From assembly GCF_022511165.1 (NCBI RefSeq), contig NZ_JAFLSB010000001.1:9135-73134 (forward strand): a DNA stretch of 64,000 nucleotides, given 5' to 3'. The notes below the pieces were generated by a model. That model saw nothing but the letters and a program-made list of their open reading frames with translations, did no database searches and had not been told where the DNA came from. This document shows, one piece after another, positions 37,647 to 46,833 of this stretch; the first letter of the stretch is position 1, and every line of letters begins with the position of its first letter. Position numbers and translations under genes: made by a program. This DNA comes from Helicobacter sp. GTDB lineage: Bacteria; Campylobacterota; Campylobacteria; Campylobacterales; Helicobacteraceae.

Positions 37647-37717
37647 AATATAGTTTTTAATATATTTTCTCTAAAAATGGTAGAATCTACCCTATATTCA
37701 AAAACAAAAGGAGTTTT

Positions 37718-39055
37718 ATGCAATGGAATGCACAGAGTTGGACTAATAAACCTATCAAACAACACCCACCTTATACAGACAAAGCACTTTTAGAATCCAT
37801 CAAAGCACAGCTTAAATCCTACCCTCCGCTTGTTTTTGCAGGAGAGGCAAGAGCCTTGCAGGAGCGTTTAGCTCAAGTATGTAAAGGCAAAGCATTTTTA
37901 TTGCAAGGGGGGGATTGCGCAGAGAGCTTTTCGCAATTTAATGCTATCAATATTCGTGATTTATTTAAAGTCATTATTCAAATGGGGGCAATTCTTACCT
38001 TTGGTGCATCTTGCCCGGTTATTAAGGTGGGGCGCATCGCAGGGCAGTTTGCTAAACCTCGCTCAAGTGATATAGAAACACAAGGGGATATTTCTCTGCC
38101 GAGCTATCGTGGCGATATGATTAATGATATGGCTTTTAATGAAGAAGCGCGCAAACACGACCCAAACAGACTTTTGCAAGCCTATCATCAAAGCGCAGCA
38201 ACACTTAATCTCCTCCGTGCATTCGCGCAAGGAGGGTTTGCTGACCTTAATCAAGTTCATAAATGGAATCTAAGCTTTGTAAAAAACAATGATTTTGGAC
38301 GCAAATATGAGGAATTAGCCTCACGTATCACACAAGCACTCGATTTTATGAAAGCCTGTGGTATTAGCCCAAATCACCCTACACTACGCGAAACAGAGTT
38401 TTACACCTCACACGAAGCTCTTGTTTTGCACTATGAAGAGCCTTTATGCAGAGAAGATTCTCTTACAGGTGATTGGTATGATTGTTCAGCACATATGCTA
38501 TGGATTGGAGAACGCACAAGAGGGCTTGATGAAGCGCATATTGAGTTTTTGCGCGGAGTAAAGAATCCTGTGGGTGTAAAAATTGGACCAAATGCGACAA
38601 AGGCTGATATTATGGGAATTTGTGATGCGCTTAATCCCCATAATATTAGTGGTAGGCTTAATCTCATTGTGCGTATGGGTGCGGATAAGATTCAAAATAA
38701 TTTCCCCAAACTACTAGAATCAATCAATAAAGAGGGGCGCGAGATTGTATGGAGCTGTGATCCAATGCACGGCAATACGATTAAAGCAAACAATGGCTAC
38801 AAAACGCGTGTATTTGATCGTGTGCTTAGCGAGGTAAAGAGCTTTTTTGAGATTCATAAAGCCTGTGGAAGTTACGCTGGTGGAGTGCATTTAGAAATGA
38901 CGGGCGCAGATGTAACAGAATGTGTGGGAGGCTCACAAGCAATCACTGAAGAAAGTTTAGTGTGTAATTATAACACACAATGCGATCCACGCTTAAATGC
39001 TACACAAGCTATTGAAATGGCTTTTTTGATTGCAGATATGATTAAAAATCGCTAA
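37718..39055 (+). CDS. Class II 3-deoxy-7-phosphoheptulonate (DAHP) synthase
   Basis: 445 residues. The plant-type class II signature is clear: [10 protein letters not shown] near residue 62, [13 protein letters not shown], and [10 protein letters not shown] with metal ligands near 342. It condenses phosphoenolpyruvate and erythrose 4-phosphate, the first step of the shikimate pathway. The ATG has an AAAGGAG site. The promoter contains TAGAAT (37681-37686) inside a GGTAGA-A-TCTACC palindrome. The gene converges on the Hof protein across a repeat-rich intergenic region. Confidence 0.94.
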   Translation: MQWNAQSWTNKPIKQHPPYTDKALLESIKAQLKSYPPLVFAGEARALQERLAQVCKGKAFLLQGGDCAESFSQFNAINIRDLFKVIIQMGAILTFGASCPVIKVGRIAGQFAKPRSSDIETQGDISLPSYRGDMINDMAFNEEARKHDPNRLLQAYHQSAATLNLLRAFAQGGFADLNQVHKWNLSFVKNNDFGRKYEELASRITQALDFMKACGISPNHPTLRETEFYTSHEALVLHYEEPLCREDSLTGDWYDCSAHMLWIGERTRGLDEAHIEFLRGVKNPVGVKIGPNATKADIMGICDALNPHNISGRLNLIVRMGADKIQNNFPKLLESINKEGREIVWSCDPMHGNTIKANNGYKTRVFDRVLSEVKSFFEIHKACGSYAGGVHLEMTGADVTECVGGSQAITEESLVCNYNTQCDPRLNATQAIEMAFLIADMIKNR

Positions 39056-39181
39056 GGCTAATGCCTCTTAGGGCAGTTCATATTTTTCTTTTTTAAAGGT
39101 AGTGAAAAACCCGCAAACACTGCCTTAGTGGCAAAAAATATATTAAGGGAAATAAACCTTTTTTGCAAAAAATAATTTTAC

Positions 39182-39380
39182 AGATTCTTAAATTAGAATC
39201 TCAAGCTTTTTTATCTTAAAAAAGAATCTAGATTCTAAACCATTTTTGGAATCTCACAAGCATATTACCTTATATTCTTATTGCTAAGAGATTCTTAGAA
39301 TCTTAAAAATGGATTTCTTATTTTTAGAGTTTTTAAGATTCTAGAATCTTAGGGTAGATTTTTATAAGATTCTAGAATCT
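39182..39380. repeat. Cluster of five AGATTCT/AGAATCT inverted pairs
   Basis: Between the convergent DAHP synthase and Hof genes, the word GATTCT/GAATCT occurs 11 times in about 200 bp. It forms inverted pairs at 39182-39201 (6-base loop), 39223-39236, 39289-39303, 39334-39351 (an 18-bp perfect palindrome) and 39367-39380. The 39056-39180 part also holds small hairpins (TGCC-TTAGT-GGCA). No gene is visible in 39056-39406. The cluster may act as a bidirectional terminator. Confidence 0.75.
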
Positions 39381-39406
39381 AGGCACAAAAGAAACTACAT
39401 TCCGCC

Positions 39407-40708
39407 TTAAAATGTATGGCGGAGATAGAAGAATAGATGTGAGCGGTCATCTTTGCGCTTTTGTGTCAATAAATTACTTGTTTGGTTATTATAGGCATAA
39501 AGTGGGCTATATCCAGCCTTTGTGGTATCACTAAACCACTCAACTTTTCCACCTACAGCGAAATCCTCGCGTATTTGATAATCAAGCAAGAGGGCTACAC
39601 TTTGCTCACTGCTTCGTGGGCTATTTGTGCCGCGCCCTAAAATCTGCCAATTAAAATTGCCGTGCTTTGCGCCAAAATAGCCATAGCCTGTAACAGCATT
39701 GCGCCCAATGATATCATTCAAAGATTGCCCTATATCATACGCGCTTCCTGTCCAAATATCAAGCCAGAGTGGATTCCCCCAGCGCCCAATAAGTTCATTA
39801 GCATTGCCAAAGTTTTGATAATATCCTGCGCCAAAGAAAAAGTTATTGACCTCAAGTCGCTCATCAATATGCAGTGTGTAAGAATATTTCTCTATCTCAC
39901 CCCACCTCTTTCCTAGCCCTCTTTGTTCTAAAGCAGCCACAGGAGCGAGGAAGCGCACTTTTGTGAGGGATTTAAAGCCTTGTGATTCCTTACTTGGATT
40001 GCTATCAAAGGTAAGGCTTACGCCCGGTGCAGTTACAATACCTTGTGTAAAATATGAGAATCCAGATAGGGTAAATCCACCTGCGCCTATATCAAGCCCT
40101 GCAGCATAGATATTACGCGTAGCTCCTCCTGCATAAGTTCCAAGCACACGATAGTAGTCATTAAACCATTGATCATACGCAAAAGCGCGGCGATTTGAGA
40201 AAAAGCCCCACGCTTTTACTACGCCAAGCTTCACATAAGTTTCAGCACCTTGTGTGTAGCCACTAAACCACTCACCTACCTTACCAGATTCATATCGCCC
40301 TGCCTTGATGTAGAAATGATCGCCAAAGGTGTATTCCAAAAAGGCATTTTGCACCATATAGTTTTGTATCTTTTCTTTGTCCCAAGCCACACCAAAATAT
40401 GAGGTAACAACAGGCGAACCAATACCATCTACTGCGGGATCATTACGCGTAGAATCAAAAGCCAACCCACCAATAGCTCCTCCAAGCCCTGCCTTAAACC
40501 CAGCGCCCAAATCCGCATTGAGATTAAGCTGTGCGAATAATGTCGTAAAGCTCTCTGTGGGTGCAGCATTGGTGTTTTGGTCAAGTTTTTGATTATTAAA
40601 GCCCCATTTTGTGAAGCTCTCTGCCGAACCGCTGACTTTATAGTCAAAGGCACTTACAGATGAAGTAAGCAAGCCTCCTAAAGCCACATAAGTTAAAGCT
40701 CTTTTCAT
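39407..40708 (-). CDS. Hof-family outer membrane protein (porin-like)
   Basis: 433 residues from the ATG at 40708 (AAAGGAAG upstream; the frame extends further without support). A signal peptide (ALTYVALGGLLTSSVSA) leads to a beta-barrel rich in aromatic and glycine residues, ending in the C-terminal phenylalanine of outer membrane proteins (LFFYLRHTF). The segments EYTFGDHFYIKAGRYESGK and WFNDYYRV fit the Helicobacter Hof family, related to OprD-like porins. It is a single gene with its own AT-rich promoter region. Confidence 0.82.
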   Translation of the reverse strand: MKRALTYVALGGLLTSSVSAFDYKVSGSAESFTKWGFNNQKLDQNTNAAPTESFTTLFAQLNLNADLGAGFKAGLGGAIGGLAFDSTRNDPAVDGIGSPVVTSYFGVAWDKEKIQNYMVQNAFLEYTFGDHFYIKAGRYESGKVGEWFSGYTQGAETYVKLGVVKAWGFFSNRRAFAYDQWFNDYYRVLGTYAGGATRNIYAAGLDIGAGGFTLSGFSYFTQGIVTAPGVSLTFDSNPSKESQGFKSLTKVRFLAPVAALEQRGLGKRWGEIEKYSYTLHIDERLEVNNFFFGAGYYQNFGNANELIGRWGNPLWLDIWTGSAYDIGQSLNDIIGRNAVTGYGYFGAKHGNFNWQILGRGTNSPRSSEQSVALLLDYQIREDFAVGGKVEWFSDTTKAGYSPLYAYNNQTSNLLTQKRKDDRSHLFFYLRHTF

Positions 40709-40851
40709 TTTTCTTCCTTTAAAATGTAAGTTTGAAATATTATTAATATTTCTTTGTAGATTCGCATATTTTTGAAAATACAATATGTATTCTAACATTT
40801 TATGCTTAAAGATTTCTTAGCATTATTCTATAAAAGCAATGCCTCTTAATT

Positions 40852-41745
40852 TTAGGCGCAAATACAAAATTCTAGCACCGCCATACGCACACATACGCCA
40901 TTTGTTACTTGCTCTAAAACCTTGCAGCGTGAATCTTTAAGCACCTCATCATCAATATCAATATTACGATGCACGGGTCCAGGGTGCAAAACAATCACAT
41001 CTCTATCTCCTAGAATCTCTGGCGTAATGCAATACTGCGCCGCATAATCTTTGAGTGAGCCATAAATTTGCTTATCGTGCCGCTCTGTTTGTGTGCGCAA
41101 ACTCATAAAGACATCAACCTCTTTGGCTATCTCGCGTAAATGTGCTGTCGTGCGTAAAGTCGTGGGTGGGAGAAAATGCGGAGGGGCGACAAGAATCACC
41201 TCTAAACCAAAGCGCGTAAGCAACTCGATATTACTATTTGCTACACGTGAATTTTTAATATCCCCCACGATAGCAATTTTCTTACCCTTAAGATTCTCCC
41301 AATCATCGCCAAAATGCTCTTTAAGAGTGAGCAAATCAAGCAAGGCTTGGGTAGGGTGTGCGTGTGCGCCATCGCCTCCATTAATAATAGGGCAACTCAC
41401 TTGCGATTTAAGATAATACCCTGCTCCAGCGTTTTTATGGCGGATAATAATCGCATTTGGTTTCATTGCATTGAGGTTTGCAGCAGTATCAGACATACTC
41501 TCACCCTTTGCTGTGGAACTTCTACTTACATCAAGGCGCACAACATCGGCACTCAAACGCTTTGCTGCAATCTCAAAACTAGAGAGTGTGCGTGTGGAGT
41601 TTTCAAAAAAAATCGTAATGATTGTTTTATTTTTCAAGCTTTCTCTATGGCGCATATCTTTATAAATTTGGGCTTGGGAGAGGATACTCTGAATCTGCAT
41701 AACACTCAAATCGCTTGTGCGGAGAAGATGACGAGGGGTGTGCAT
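40852..41745 (-). CDS. pyrB: Aspartate carbamoyltransferase catalytic subunit
   Basis: 297 residues. The carbamoyl-phosphate loop is [13 protein letters not shown] near residue 50 and the aspartate-binding [12 protein letters not shown] near 130. It catalyses the first committed step of pyrimidine synthesis. No pyrI regulatory subunit is near, as in H. pylori. It is divergent from the lipoprotein-tlyA-ribF operon. Confidence 0.95.
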   Translation of the reverse strand: MHTPRHLLRTSDLSVMQIQSILSQAQIYKDMRHRESLKNKTIITIFFENSTRTLSSFEIAAKRLSADVVRLDVSRSSTAKGESMSDTAANLNAMKPNAIIIRHKNAGAGYYLKSQVSCPIINGGDGAHAHPTQALLDLLTLKEHFGDDWENLKGKKIAIVGDIKNSRVANSNIELLTRFGLEVILVAPPHFLPPTTLRTTAHLREIAKEVDVFMSLRTQTERHDKQIYGSLKDYAAQYCITPEILGDRDVIVLHPGPVHRNIDIDDEVLKDSRCKVLEQVTNGVCVRMAVLEFCICA

Positions 41746-41856
41746 AGATGTCCTTTGCTAAAATCTTTAGATATTGTAGCAAACTTTGTGCTAAAATTGT
41801 ACGCATTCTTAGCAATCTGCAACAACATACAATCCCTAAAAAAGAGGATAATTTTT

Positions 41857-42396
41857 ATGTATAAAATATCTATGATTATAAGCATATATGCGATATTATG
41901 TGTAGGTTGCAGTGATTTTTATCGCAAAGATTTTATACATATCCCCTCAGCGCATAATACCGAGCAAGAAACACAAAAAGAGCAAGAAATTCAAGCAACG
42001 CGCAAGGGGCAGATTTTAGAAAATAATCACACGCGTGTAGTGATGATTGTGCGCTATATGAATGAGATTAGCAAGAATTTTGTCAAAGATGAGAAAGGCG
42101 AAGTATTTTTGGTAGAACTCTATGCAAGAAATGAGCAGATTCCACTTGAGCTTCTCTCCTTTAATCTTAGTAGCACTTACAAAAGCCTAGAGGCAGAAAA
42201 AATTAGCAAACAAAATAAGCAGGATTTAGGAGAATTTGCCCCTGATATTGCTTATAATAATATATATAAGGTTGTTTTTGGTTCTATGGGATTTCGAGGG
42301 AGAGATAATCTCAAACTCACCGCGCGTATTGAGGGGATTGGGGAGATGAATTTTGATTTTAGCTATGCAAAACGCAAAAGTAACCTTACACAATAA
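41857..42396 (+). CDS. Putative lipoprotein
   Basis: 179 residues from the ATG at 41857, which follows AGAGGA. The N-terminus MYKISMIISIYAILCVGC gives a signal peptide with a lipobox-like LCVGC (the -3 residue is cysteine rather than the usual L/A/S), so lipidation at Cys18 is likely. The mature part is mixed, with no motif I recognise. It overlaps the tlyA start by one base (TAATG). The same unnamed gene sits between pyrB and tlyA in H. pylori as I recall. A much longer reading of this frame from 41314 runs antisense into pyrB and is not real. Confidence 0.75.
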   Translation: MYKISMIISIYAILCVGCSDFYRKDFIHIPSAHNTEQETQKEQEIQATRKGQILENNHTRVVMIVRYMNEISKNFVKDEKGEVFLVELYARNEQIPLELLSFNLSSTYKSLEAEKISKQNKQDLGEFAPDIAYNNIYKVVFGSMGFRGRDNLKLTARIEGIGEMNFDFSYAKRKSNLTQ

Positions 42397-43118
42397 TGCA
42401 ACGACTTGATCTCTACTGCACTGCCCTGCTCTCCTCTCGCACAAAGGCACAAGAAGCTATTAAACAAGGCTGCGTGAGTGTCAATGGCAAGGTTGTATAT
42501 AAAAATGCTATGCTTTTAGAATCTACTGATACAATTTATATTAATACACAGGGTTTGCTCCTTGGTAGAGCAGGATACAAGCTACGAAGTTTTATTGAAG
42601 ACTTAGAAAAAAAGCATATATGGAAAAGCAATTATCTTAAAGACAAAAGAGCGTGTGATATTGGCTCAAGCACGGGGGGATTTGCTCAAGTGCTTTTGGA
42701 ACATAATGTGCGCGAAGTGGTATGTGTAGATGTAGGCAAAAATCAGCTTCACACGCATCTTCGCAATGATGCTCGTGTGAGAGTTTTTGAGGAATGTGAT
42801 GTGAGGGATTTTAATGATGAAAAAGGATTTGATGTGCTTGTATGTGATGTGAGCTTTATCTCGCTCTATAAGCTTATAGAGAGCTTTAAGCGCATTGCAA
42901 GCGTGGATTATATTTGGCTTTTTAAGCCGCAATTTGAAGTAGGCAAACATATCAAAAGAGATAAAAAGGGGGTTATTAAGGATAAAAATGTAGGAAAAAA
43001 AGCATTAGAACAATTTTGTGCTGATGTGGGGGGTGATTTTAGCATTATCCACACTGCACAAAGTAGCCTCACAGGAAAGGAAGGAAATGTTGAGTTTTTT
43101 ATCTATGCCAAAAAATGA
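42396..43118 (+). CDS. tlyA: TlyA-family rRNA 2'-O-methyltransferase/hemolysin
   Basis: 240 residues: an N-terminal S4 RNA-binding domain (LDLYCTALLSSRTKAQEAI) and an FtsJ-like methyltransferase with the SAM motif CDIGSSTGGFAQVLLE near residue 88 and a K-D-K-E type set including VCDVSFISL. TlyA methylates rRNA riboses at the 16S and 23S subunit interface and is reported as a hemolysin in H. pylori. Translation is coupled to the upstream lipoprotein. ribF starts inside its 3' end. Confidence 0.93.
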   Translation: MQRLDLYCTALLSSRTKAQEAIKQGCVSVNGKVVYKNAMLLESTDTIYINTQGLLLGRAGYKLRSFIEDLEKKHIWKSNYLKDKRACDIGSSTGGFAQVLLEHNVREVVCVDVGKNQLHTHLRNDARVRVFEECDVRDFNDEKGFDVLVCDVSFISLYKLIESFKRIASVDYIWLFKPQFEVGKHIKRDKKGVIKDKNVGKKALEQFCADVGGDFSIIHTAQSSLTGKEGNVEFFIYAKK

Positions 43119-43941
43119 GCATATTTTAGGATTAGCATTAGGAAAATTTGATGGTATGCACTTAGCCCACAAGGCGTTATTTGCGCATTTACCACCACAA
43201 AGCGCGCTTTTGTGTATAGAAAGCAAGGGTGCATCACTCACCCCATACAAAGAGCCATATAGCCCTTATCCTATTATATCTATTAATTTTGAAGATATTA
43301 TAGATTGGAGCGGGGCGCATTTTATGAAAGTTTTAAATGATAAATTTCCCTCTTTACACACATTGGTTGTAGGCTATGATTTTGCTTTTGGCAAAGATAG
43401 GGCATATAGTGCAAATAATTTGGCTCATTTTTTTAATGGAAAAATAGTGATTATGCCTGAATTTTGCGTAAATGGCATAGGTGTGCATTCAAGCCTGATT
43501 AAAGAATATATTCGCAATGGTGATATGAAAAGTGCAACGCATATGCTTGGGAGATTCTATGCCTTAAGAGGCAATATCATCTCTGGGCAGAATCTTGGCT
43601 CAAAAGCGCTCTATGCGACTATTAATATAGAAGTGGGCGAATATATCCTGCCCCAAAATGGTGTATATGCGAGTTTTACGCAGCTTGAAAACGAGATTTT
43701 ACCAAGTGTAAGTTTTATAGGCAACCGCCTAAGCACTGATGATGCCTTTAGCGTTGAAACACATATTCTTGAGCAAAATATTCACACTCTTAGCGATAAT
43801 AAAGCAAGTATATTTTTTGTGCAAAAAATCCGCGATAATCAAAAATTTGAACATCTTTACCTCCTCAAAGAAGCAATTACGCAAGATATAGCACAAGCAA
43901 AAGAGATACTGCATAATGCAAATAAAAATTTGATAGCCTAA
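43087..43941 (+). CDS. ribF: Bifunctional riboflavin kinase/FAD synthetase
   Basis: 284 residues from the ATG at 43087, preceded by GGAAGGAA. The FAD synthetase domain has LALGKFDGMHLAHKALF and VGYDFAFGKDR; the kinase domain has RGNIISGQNLGSKALYATINIE and the PQNGVYASF motif. It makes FMN and FAD from riboflavin. It overlaps tlyA by 32 bp. A short hairpin follows in the 170-bp gap to the convergent DUF2393 gene. Confidence 0.92.
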   Translation: MLSFLSMPKNEHILGLALGKFDGMHLAHKALFAHLPPQSALLCIESKGASLTPYKEPYSPYPIISINFEDIIDWSGAHFMKVLNDKFPSLHTLVVGYDFAFGKDRAYSANNLAHFFNGKIVIMPEFCVNGIGVHSSLIKEYIRNGDMKSATHMLGRFYALRGNIISGQNLGSKALYATINIEVGEYILPQNGVYASFTQLENEILPSVSFIGNRLSTDDAFSVETHILEQNIHTLSDNKASIFFVQKIRDNQKFEHLYLLKEAITQDIAQAKEILHNANKNLIA

Positions 43942-43983
43942 GCATATAACTTAACCTTTAGTTTTTTGGGGATAAAAAAGAAT

Positions 43984-43999
43984 CTTGCTTTTTTGCAAG
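43984..43999 (+). terminator. Weak hairpin between ribF and the DUF2393 gene
   Basis: CTTGC-TTTTTT-GCAAG lies 43 bp after the ribF stop. There is no U run directly after it, so its role as terminator is uncertain. Confidence 0.3.
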
Positions 44000-44110
44000 G
44001 GCTTTGGAAAAAAATATTTGCTTTAGATTCTAAAAAAGTAAAAATATAAAGTTAAGGGTAAAAGATATGTAAGCTTTTTCATTAAAAAGATTCTTAAAAA
44101 ATTAAAATCT

Positions 44111-44989
44111 TTATGGCTCTGTCGGATTTGCTGGGGATTGTATAGGAGGGCTTGGGGAAGATGGTGTGGGTGAATCCGCTGTGGGTGATATAGGAGAATC
44201 TGTAGGGGATTGTATAGGTGGTTGCGTTTCTGCAGGGCTTTTTTGCTCTGGCACACTCGCCTCTTGATTTTGCAAATCCTGCTTATCTGTCTCTTCTTCT
44301 ATCCCTTCTTGCGCGGGTTGCTCTGCCTCCTCTTGTGTATCTTCTGCATTTTGAGCTGGGGGTTGTGTAGTTTCTACATTATCTTTTGGGGGCTTAGGTG
44401 TGATAATATCCGTAGATGGTTTTTCATTTTTTTGCATTTTTTGCGCAAATTTATTTGAAAGATAGCAATCAACATAGATTCGATATAAAAATGGCTCTTT
44501 TGCCTTGAGATTTGGCACAATTACCGCAAAGTTTTTTGTCTCCCCCACCTCAATATCAATCTCAATGCTTATACCTGATGAGCTTTTAGGAAAGAGGGAA
44601 TTTAGAATCTTCATAGCCTTACTCCCCTTTTCATCACGCACCTCATTAACGGCTATATAGCATTCATTAATGACAATTTTGCCTTTATTAGTAATCTCGC
44701 CTGCTACAAAAAAACCATTTGTATATTGCATAGCGTGAGCGCTAGTAATATTCACTTCACTTGTATAGAGGACTTTTTGCATAAGAAAACGCAACACAAA
44801 AGGGGTAGAAAAAATCACAAGTATGGAAAGAAAAAAGAAAAAACGCGCGATAAACTTCCGCCCCCTGAGCAAAAGCCCAAGCGTAAAAAACATAATAAAT
44901 ACAAAAAAAATCACCAAAAGAGAGGCAATCTCATACAAAGAGAGGTAGGAGATGATTTGTATAAGAAGTGTTTTAAGTTTCTCGAGCAT
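44111..44989 (-). CDS. DUF2393 membrane protein with a proline-rich tail
   Basis: 292 residues. Two transmembrane helices (about 20-42 and 49-70) are followed by a beta-rich domain (YTSEVNITSAHAMQYTNGFFVAGEITNKG) typical of DUF2393, a family confined mainly to epsilonproteobacteria. From residue 190 on the tail is low-complexity, rich in P, S, T, Q and E, with SPT/SPS-type repeats, and probably spans periplasm or peptidoglycan. It lies 16 bp after hisIE on the same strand. Function unknown. Confidence 0.72.
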   Translation of the reverse strand: MLEKLKTLLIQIISYLSLYEIASLLVIFFVFIMFFTLGLLLRGRKFIARFFFFLSILVIFSTPFVLRFLMQKVLYTSEVNITSAHAMQYTNGFFVAGEITNKGKIVINECYIAVNEVRDEKGSKAMKILNSLFPKSSSGISIEIDIEVGETKNFAVIVPNLKAKEPFLYRIYVDCYLSNKFAQKMQKNEKPSTDIITPKPPKDNVETTQPPAQNAEDTQEEAEQPAQEGIEEETDKQDLQNQEASVPEQKSPAETQPPIQSPTDSPISPTADSPTPSSPSPPIQSPANPTEP

Positions 44990-45005
44990 AATCTATTGTA
45001 TTCCC

Positions 45006-45707
45006 TTAAGATGAACTACGCGAAGCCTTTTCCTCTATGCCACTTTGCCCCGTGCGCCTTTGTAATTCCTGCAAGACACGCTCGGGCGAGACATGAGCAA
45101 GAGCTAAACCCACAAGCGTATGATAGAATAAATCTGCACATTCATAAATAATGGCTTCTTCTTCTTTATCTTTAAGCGCAAAGCAAAACTCTCCTGCTTC
45201 TTCGATAATTTTTTTACCTATGCCATTTGCGCCTTTAGCAAGTAAAGACGCACTATAACTACGTTCAATACTTTCATTTCTGCGCGATTGGATTGTATGA
45301 TAGAGTTCATCAAGGATATGATACACACCCTGTATATGGCGATTTGGCGATGTTTGCGGAAGTGGCATAGGCTTTTTTTCATCAAAAACAACACCTTTAA
45401 AAAAGCAGCTCTTTTCTCCTGTATGACAAGCCACACCAACTTGCTCCACAATAAAAATCAAGCTATCATCATCACAATCTAATCGAATCTCTTTAATATG
45501 CTGTATATGTCCGCTCTGCTCGCCTTTTTTCCAGATTCTCTGCTTAGAGCGCGAAAAATAGTGAGCAATTTGACTCTGCACACTTAAAAGCAAAGACTGC
45601 CTAGAGGAATAAGCAAGCATTAGAATCTCCTTACTTTCCTGCTCCTGCACGATAGTAGGTATCAGTTCATATCGCTCCCAATCGATTCCCTTAAGCACAT
45701 CTTGCAT
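45006..45707 (-). CDS. hisIE: Bifunctional phosphoribosyl-AMP cyclohydrolase/phosphoribosyl-ATP pyrophosphatase
   Basis: 233 residues. The HisI half (1-110) has HYFSRSKQRIWKKGEQSGH, the metal-binding DCDDDSLIFIV and ACHTGEKSCFF. The HisE half (about 125-215) has the all-alpha MazG-like EEAGEFCFAL and ECADLFYHTLVGL. It carries out steps 2 and 3 of histidine synthesis. H. pylori lacks the pathway, so its presence supports an enterohepatic Helicobacter. No other his genes are nearby. It starts 3 bp after the SPFH gene stop. Confidence 0.95.
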   Translation of the reverse strand: MQDVLKGIDWERYELIPTIVQEQESKEILMLAYSSRQSLLLSVQSQIAHYFSRSKQRIWKKGEQSGHIQHIKEIRLDCDDDSLIFIVEQVGVACHTGEKSCFFKGVVFDEKKPMPLPQTSPNRHIQGVYHILDELYHTIQSRRNESIERSYSASLLAKGANGIGKKIIEEAGEFCFALKDKEEEAIIYECADLFYHTLVGLALAHVSPERVLQELQRRTGQSGIEEKASRSSS

Positions 45708-45710
45708 TAA

Positions 45711-46823
45711 CTATTGTCCTACAACCGCACTTTTTTGCTTTCCTTGAGAATCTACCCAAATATTTGGCACTGCCCCACCGGGCGTTAAGAAAATTTGCGC
45801 ATTATTATTTTCTTTTAATGCCTCATTAAATTTGCCCTGCATCTCAATTTGACGCAATTCAAGCAATCGCTGCGAGAGGCTTTCATTTACAAGCCTATTT
45901 GCCTCACTTTGACCTTTTGCCTCAATCTCTAGTGCATCAGCCTTACCTTTTGCTCTTTCACGCAAGGCATTTGCCTCCTCTTTTGCCTTTTGTGCATCTC
46001 TTTTAGCAAGTTCAACGCCCTCAATACGCGTTTTTACCTGCTCTGGAAGCACAATCTCACGCAACTGAATGGACACAAGCTTCACAGGCTGATTAGGTGT
46101 TGCATCAAGTTTGCCCTTAAAGCCCGTATAGATAAGATTTGCTACCTCATCACGTTTTGTAGGAAGCTCCTCTGTGGGATAATTTCCCACCGCACTACGC
46201 ACGACATCGCGAATCACAGGATTAATAATTTTTTGCTCCCACGCTGTGCCATATTCTGCTATGGTTGCAGGAACTTTTTCGCGCTCAAGCTGATATTGCA
46301 CGGTTAGCTCAATAGAAATAGTCATACCACTTGTATCCATTACATTAATCGCATCATTGCGCAAAATACTCTGCTCACGCCCGATATTTCCCATATCCTC
46401 AATGCGTGAGAAGTTAATCGTCCTTACTTTTGTATCCACAATAATCACATTTTGAATGATTGGAATAAAAAAATGCAAGCCTGGATCAAGCGGCGTGGGA
46501 TCATATTTACCTGTGGTTACCTTAATACCAACCTCACCTGCATTGACAATCACAAAAGGACGTGCAGCGATAAAAATCACTACAAGAAGTATCACTATAA
46601 TAAGCACCCCTAAAGATTTGCCACTTGGCATAGGAGGCATAGAAAAAGATTCTATATTAAAGCCATTATTGCCTCTATTATTCCCGCCATTATTGCTACC
46701 ATTTGGGCGATTCCCACCGCCATTATTGCCATTGCCTCTTGGTGGCTCACTCTTTTGCTCTGACGTTTTTTCATCAGCTTGAGCGCGTTTTTTCTTTAAA
46801 TGCTCATTTAAATCAATAGGCAT
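45711..46823 (-). CDS. SPFH/band 7 (prohibitin-like) membrane protein
   Basis: 370 residues from the ATG at 46823, after AAAGGAG. The N-terminal cytoplasmic stretch is rich in G and N (NGNNGGGN-type repeats), then a transmembrane helix (LGVLIIVILLVVIFIAARPF), then the SPFH domain (VNAGEVGIKVTTGKYDPTPL) and a coiled coil with KRDAQKAKEEANALRERAKGK. Such proteins form membrane scaffolds, often with FtsH. Same strand as ilvE upstream (10 bp) and hisIE downstream. Confidence 0.88.
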   Translation of the reverse strand: MPIDLNEHLKKKRAQADEKTSEQKSEPPRGNGNNGGGNRPNGSNNGGNNRGNNGFNIESFSMPPMPSGKSLGVLIIVILLVVIFIAARPFVIVNAGEVGIKVTTGKYDPTPLDPGLHFFIPIIQNVIIVDTKVRTINFSRIEDMGNIGREQSILRNDAINVMDTSGMTISIELTVQYQLEREKVPATIAEYGTAWEQKIINPVIRDVVRSAVGNYPTEELPTKRDEVANLIYTGFKGKLDATPNQPVKLVSIQLREIVLPEQVKTRIEGVELAKRDAQKAKEEANALRERAKGKADALEIEAKGQSEANRLVNESLSQRLLELRQIEMQGKFNEALKENNNAQIFLTPGGAVPNIWVDSQGKQKSAVVGQ

Positions 46824-46833
46824 TGCTTCTCCT

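Noticed and set aside
37905..37914. G7 run in the DAHP synthase gene as a phase-variable tract
   Set aside because: It encodes the conserved QGGD motif (CAA GGG GGG GAT); seven G is short and the motif is fixed by function.
39182..39380. The AGATTCT cluster as a CRISPR array
   Set aside because: Units are 14-18 bp palindromes at irregular spacing, without constant-length repeats and unique spacers, and no cas genes are near.
41314..41856. Long plus-strand frame extending the lipoprotein gene upstream
   Set aside because: It lies antisense to pyrB; the signal peptide and ribosome site place the true start at 41857.
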